From positions 31,878-95,877 of the forward strand of contig DATCHW010000010.1 of assembly GCA_036508135.1 (NCBI GenBank): DNA of 64,000 nt, in the 5' to 3' direction. The first letter of the stretch is position 1. Each line of letters begins with the position of its first letter. The DNA comes from DATCHW01 sp036508135 (lineage in GTDB: Bacteria; Bacteroidota; Ignavibacteria; Tepidaquicellales; Tepidaquicellaceae). The notes beneath the pieces were generated by a model. It had not been told where the DNA came from, did no database searches, and worked only from the letters and a program-made list of their open reading frames with translations. Made by a program: the position numbers and the translations under genes. Positions 60,925-64,000 of this stretch are shown here, piece by piece.

Positions 60925-61581
60925 ATGGAAAGAAAATTTTTTGTATCGATAGCGGGTAATATTGGTTCAGGGAAGTCTTCTCTCACAAGTTTAGTATCAA
61001 AAAAATTTGAATGGTTAGCATATTTCGAATCAGTGAGTGATAACCCGTACCTTGAAGATTTTTATTCCGATATGAAGAGGTGGTCCTTTAACTTGCAGGT
61101 ATACTTTCTTTCCCATAGATTTCGGGTCCACAAAGAAATTCTTCAGCAAAATAAATCCGTAATTCAGGATCGAAGTATTTATGAGGATGTTGAAATATTT
61201 GCTCAAAATCTTTATGAACTCGGAAGAATGGAAGAAAGAGATTACGTCAACTACAGAAATCTTTTTAAAGAAATGTGCTCCTATCTCAATCCACCTGACT
61301 TACTTCTCTATCTCAAAGCAAAGACTTCAACTCTTGTTAAGCAAATTAAAATGAGAGGAAGAGATTTTGAAAAAGAGATTGAAAATGATTATCTTGAAAG
61401 TTTAAATCAGAGTTATGATAGTTGGATTAAAGATTATTCTTATGGAAGAGAATTAACAATCGAAACTGATGATATAGATTTTGTAAATTCCGAGGAAGAT
61501 TTGCATTATATATGTAATTTACTCCAAAAAAAATTAAGCGAAATTCCTATAAACCCTCAGATTCCGCTTTCTTTTCAATAG
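60925..61581 (+). CDS. deoxynucleoside kinase
   Basis: 218 residues of the dNK/dCK/dGK family: P-loop IAGNIGSGKSSLTSLV, the substrate Glu segment WLAYFESVSDNPYLEDFY, DRSIYEDVEIFAQNL (DRS motif), and YLKAKTSTLVKQIKMRGRDFEKEI (LID). It phosphorylates deoxynucleosides for salvage. It lies at the end of the ribosomal cluster, 11 bases after rplS. Confidence 0.92.
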   Translation: MERKFFVSIAGNIGSGKSSLTSLVSKKFEWLAYFESVSDNPYLEDFYSDMKRWSFNLQVYFLSHRFRVHKEILQQNKSVIQDRSIYEDVEIFAQNLYELGRMEERDYVNYRNLFKEMCSYLNPPDLLLYLKAKTSTLVKQIKMRGRDFEKEIENDYLESLNQSYDSWIKDYSYGRELTIETDDIDFVNSEEDLHYICNLLQKKLSEIPINPQIPLSFQ

Positions 61582-61687
61582 GTTTTTCAATGAACTTTTT
61601 ATGAAGTGAAGTTATTGAAGTAACAAGGGTCAATATAAGTATAATAATAGAAACTAATATTACAGAAATCCAGATAACTAATTCCAG
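61547..61687 (-). CDS. possible small membrane protein, 46 aa
   Basis: A frame of 46 residues with one strong hydrophobic helix (VIWISVILVSIIILILTLVT) and a charged end (KKFIEKPIEKKAESEG). There is no ATG, GTG or TTG; the best start is a CTG at 61685-61687, about 7 bases after AGAGGA. It overlaps the antiparallel 3' end of the kinase gene by 35 bases. It may be a real small transmembrane protein, or the tail of the decayed region next to it. Confidence 0.25.
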   Translation of the reverse strand: MELVIWISVILVSIIILILTLVTSITSLHKKFIEKPIEKKAESEGL

Positions 61688-61689
61688 AA

Positions 61690-62470
61690 CAATTTCCTCT
61701 TAATCTTATTTTATAAAATTTTTTTAACCAATCAGAAATCAATTTATTAATCTCGGGATACTGAATAAGTAAATCTTTCCCGTGCTTCTCGGATTTACAA
61801 ATTTCTATTTCTTTTTGAACACCGATAAAGTAATCCATTATATTCTTTGCTTAATCAGAATCCTTAGAACTCAAAATAAATAATACAGAAGATATCTTCT
61901 TCTGAGCCATACTCATAGATTTATCATCAATTCCGGTCAAGCCTTAAAATTTCCCTCGACCTCCTGATATCCCAACAACTGTTTTTACTGCAGGAAATAA
62001 TTTTGAGTACAAAGCAAGTGAAGCACCGATTGATATCCCAATTACAGCAACTTTTGCTGAATCGATAGATGGCTGCAATTTTAATCATTTAAAAATAGAT
62101 TATAAATCTTCGATGCTAAATCTTTATTTGTTAATATATCATCCAAATTGACATTTGATTTTCCTGATTCACTATAATTCCTTTTATCATAAGTGGCTAC
62201 TTTGTATCCGTTATTGATTAAAGTATCTATCAGTCCCTTTGCCATTGCTTTCTGTCTGAATGGAATTGATGTATTAAAATAACCAGTGATTCTAATGTGT
62301 CTTTTCGTAAGGTATTACAGTAATAATCCCTCTGATAGTCACACCGCCGGAAGTAATAAATGAAATATTTTTTATATCTATATTTAAATCCGTTTTTTTA
62401 CATCTATCGATTCTATCTCGTTTTTTGAATAAGATAGAAAAAAAATTGACAATGATAAAAAATTAGAAGT
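61690..62470 (-). pseudogene. degenerate alpha/beta hydrolase
   Basis: Reading the minus strand in three frames gives consecutive pieces of one hydrolase: NISFITSGGVTIRGII, then ITGYFNTSIPFRQKAMAKGL and INNGYKVATYDKRNYSESGK, then SAKVAVIGISIGASLAL (the G-x-S-x-G nucleophile elbow) and TVVGISGG, then ILSSKDSD, a stop, and SEKHGKDLLIQYPEINKL with the catalytic-type His. The pieces are separated by at least three frameshifts and one in-frame stop. The gene is dead, though short frames such as 61599-61838 remain open. The rest of the 61.6-62.57 kb gap holds nothing else. Confidence 0.85.
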
Positions 62471-62575
62471 ATAAAATTACAAGGTTTTACAATAAGGGAA
62501 ATAGCTTTATTTTATTGATATAATCACCAATAAAATATTGTGGTTATACATTGTTATATAAAGTAAATAATAATG

Positions 62576-63649
62576 CTAAGAATCAATATGAACATTCCAA
62601 CTAAAAGTATCTTCTAATTCACCATATTGAATACCGGTAATTGTATCATACATTTTTTGTGCAATGGGTCCAATTCTCATATCATTAATAACCATTTCCT
62701 TTTCTTTATATGACAATAACCCAACAGGAGAAATCACAGCTGCTGTTCCTGTTCCAAATATTTCTTTAAGTTTTCCATTTTTATGAGATTCAATAACTTC
62801 ATCTATTGAAATCTGTCTCTCAGATACTTTATAATTCCAATTTTTTGCTAATTTAAGTACTGAATTTCTTGTAACTCCCGCTAATATATTACCTTTTTCA
62901 AGTGAAGGTGTAACTAACTCATCATTTATAACAAACATGATATTCATTGCTCCGACTTCATCGACATATTTTCTATGAACTCCATCGAGCCATAATACTT
63001 GTGAAAATCCTTTTTTATGAGCTCTTTGACCTGCGAATAAAGACGCTGCATAATTTGCAGCAGTTTTTGCAGAACCAAGCCCTCCTTCTACTGCTCTTAC
63101 TTTTTCAGTTTCAACAATTATTTTTATAGGATTTAAACCTTCTGCATAATATGAAGCAACTGGGGAAGTAATAATAACAAACTTATAAGTATCTGATGCA
63201 CTTACTCCTAAAAAGTTTCCACTACCGAATGAAAAAGGTCTCAGATATAATGATTCTCCTCTCTTCTTAGGAATCCATTTTGAATCAATTTTTACTAATG
63301 CTTTCACTGCGTCTACAAAATCCTCAACCGGATATGGTGGAATGCAAACGGCTTCAGCAGAATTCATCATTCTTTTTCCATTCATTTCTGGTCTGAAAAT
63401 ATTAATACCCCCTTTGACCGAAGGAAATGCCTTCAAGCCTTCAAATATAGTCTGTCCGTAATGAAGTGTGCAATTAGCAGGTTCCACTCCAAGATCCGAA
63501 TATGGACTTATTATTCCATCATTCCAATTTCCGTTTTTATATTCAGCAATATACATATGATCTGAGAAAAATACCCCGAACCTTAAATTATTCCATACCA
63601 CATCATTAATTTTAGTACTGTTTCCTTTTTGAATTAATATATTTTTCAT
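62576..63649 (-). CDS. ilvE: branched-chain amino acid aminotransferase
   Basis: 357-residue fold-type IV PLP enzyme of the long (eukaryote-like) BCAT group: LHYGQTIFEGLKAF, RPEMNGKRMMNSAEAVCIP, SLYLRPFSFGSGNFLG, the PLP Lys in GGLGSAKTAANYAASLFAG, VDEVGAMNIMFV and GTGTAAVISPVG. It interconverts Leu/Ile/Val and their 2-oxoacids. A strong AGGAG precedes the ATG. It lies 32 bases downstream of a 2-oxoacid:ferredoxin oxidoreductase subunit gene, so the two may act together on 2-oxoacids. Confidence 0.94.
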   Translation of the reverse strand: MKNILIQKGNSTKINDVVWNNLRFGVFFSDHMYIAEYKNGNWNDGIISPYSDLGVEPANCTLHYGQTIFEGLKAFPSVKGGINIFRPEMNGKRMMNSAEAVCIPPYPVEDFVDAVKALVKIDSKWIPKKRGESLYLRPFSFGSGNFLGVSASDTYKFVIITSPVASYYAEGLNPIKIIVETEKVRAVEGGLGSAKTAANYAASLFAGQRAHKKGFSQVLWLDGVHRKYVDEVGAMNIMFVINDELVTPSLEKGNILAGVTRNSVLKLAKNWNYKVSERQISIDEVIESHKNGKLKEIFGTGTAAVISPVGLLSYKEKEMVINDMRIGPIAQKMYDTITGIQYGELEDTFSWNVHIDS

Positions 63650-63681
63650 TTTAGCTCCTGATATTTTTTCTTTTTAAAGAT

Positions 63682-64000
63682 TTATTCTTTTATCACTTCT
63701 TTCATCAGTCTTTGTCCTGCTTCAAGTGCTTCGCGGTTGAGCTTCAATAGATGATGATATCTTTCGGGTAATACTTTTTTTAATGCTTCGATAATTGAAT
63801 CAATATTCACAACCGGCTTCCGTTCTAAAAATGCTCCCAGCAATATCATATTTGCCACCTTTGCATTGTTCATCTTATTTGCTTCATCTGCCGCAGGTAT
63901 GGGATATATCTCTATATCTTTTCGCTCCGATGCACGAAGTATGTTTGTTGATTCATATATCATTATTCCACCCGGCTTTACATTGTTCTCAAATTTTTCC
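63682..64000 (-). CDS. 2-oxoacid:ferredoxin oxidoreductase gamma subunit, C-terminal part (5' end off the window)
   Basis: About 105 residues visible: EKFENNVKPGGIMIYEST, EIYPIPAADEANKM, KVANMILLGAFLERK, and LPERYHHLLKLNREALEAGQRLMKE. This is the end of the catalytic gamma-type domain found in pyruvate, 2-ketoisovalerate and 2-oxoglutarate:ferredoxin oxidoreductases. The frame is open to 64000, so the beginning lies beyond the window. Neighbouring ilvE makes a branched-chain 2-oxoacid substrate plausible. Confidence 0.9.
   Translation of the reverse strand, partial: EKFENNVKPGGIMIYESTNILRASERKDIEIYPIPAADEANKMNNAKVANMILLGAFLERKPVVNIDSIIEALKKVLPERYHHLLKLNREALEAGQRLMKEVIKE

Overview
The window is 64 kb of AT-rich bacterial chromosome. 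It most likely comes from the Bacteroidota/Ignavibacteria side of the FCB group. Three things in the sequence point there: two secreted proteins end in type IX secretion (T9SS) sorting domains with the NFPNPFNP / NYPNPFNP signature; a cobalamin riboswitch controls a TonB-dependent receptor; and some intergenic regions carry TAnnTTTG promoter-like motifs. TTG and GTG start codons are frequent. There is no rRNA, no tRNA that I could see, no CRISPR array and no complete insertion sequence. The lineage is inference.

Layout. 0-4.4 kb (minus): the start of topA (cut by the window edge), ybeY, an unknown gene, a gamma-carbonic-anhydrase family protein, and a striking overlapping pair: a membrane-anchored JAMM/JAB peptidase and an E2-ubiquitin-conjugating-enzyme-like protein with an apparent catalytic Cys. 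4.4-8.4 kb (minus): a B12-uptake operon with riboswitch, BtuB-like receptor, corrinoid adenosyltransferase and beta-propeller lipoprotein. 8.4-17.2 kb: a serine-palmitoyltransferase-like enzyme with a lipoprotein (minus), then a sugar-epimerase-like SDR, argS, a lysine-rich secreted protein (minus), a CDGSH iron-sulfur/alpha-beta-hydrolase fusion, truA, another SDR and a small-molecule kinase. 17.1-23 kb (minus): a complete TolC/MacA/MacB-type export operon. 23.2-30 kb: queD, a SpoU methyltransferase, a large T9SS sialidase-like protein, cinA, pgpA and pgsA, fabD. 30-39.9 kb (plus): DUF3109, fabG, methylmalonyl-CoA mutase catalytic subunit, SDR, TerC, cupin, sdhCD, a histone-H1-like protein, lepA and lepB.

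The 40.0-46.75 kb stretch is accessory. It has an orphan HicB-like antitoxin, REP-like palindromes, small unknown genes, an 11-repeat T9SS protein, an HNH-nuclease/TPR fusion, a thioredoxin-TPR protein, and a glyoxalase-like gene cut off at an 84-bp palindrome. From 46.75 to 52.9 kb (minus) lies an aconitase-family pair (leuC/leuD-like), a CoA-transferase, an HMG-CoA-lyase-family enzyme, mscL and an isocitrate/isopropylmalate-type dehydrogenase. Together these could make a 2-oxoacid extension route or separate leucine synthesis and breakdown steps. From 53 to 61.6 kb come a LolA-like protein, hemW, a PAP2 membrane phosphatase, yraN, rnhB, and the conserved ffh-rpsP-khpA-rimM-trmD-rplS translation cluster with a deoxynucleoside kinase. 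The end holds a decayed alpha/beta hydrolase, a branched-chain aminotransferase and the C-terminal part of a 2-oxoacid:ferredoxin oxidoreductase subunit.

The best candidate for an undescribed system is the JAMM-E2 pair at 2974-4381. It has two of the enzyme types expected in a ubiquitin-like conjugation pathway, but no E1 or ubiquitin-like gene is recognisable beside it. The HNH-TPR protein, the CDGSH-hydrolase fusion, the BtuG-like propeller and the CoA-transferase/lyase/LeuCD cluster are second-tier leads. All calls come from reading the sequence; no database search was run.
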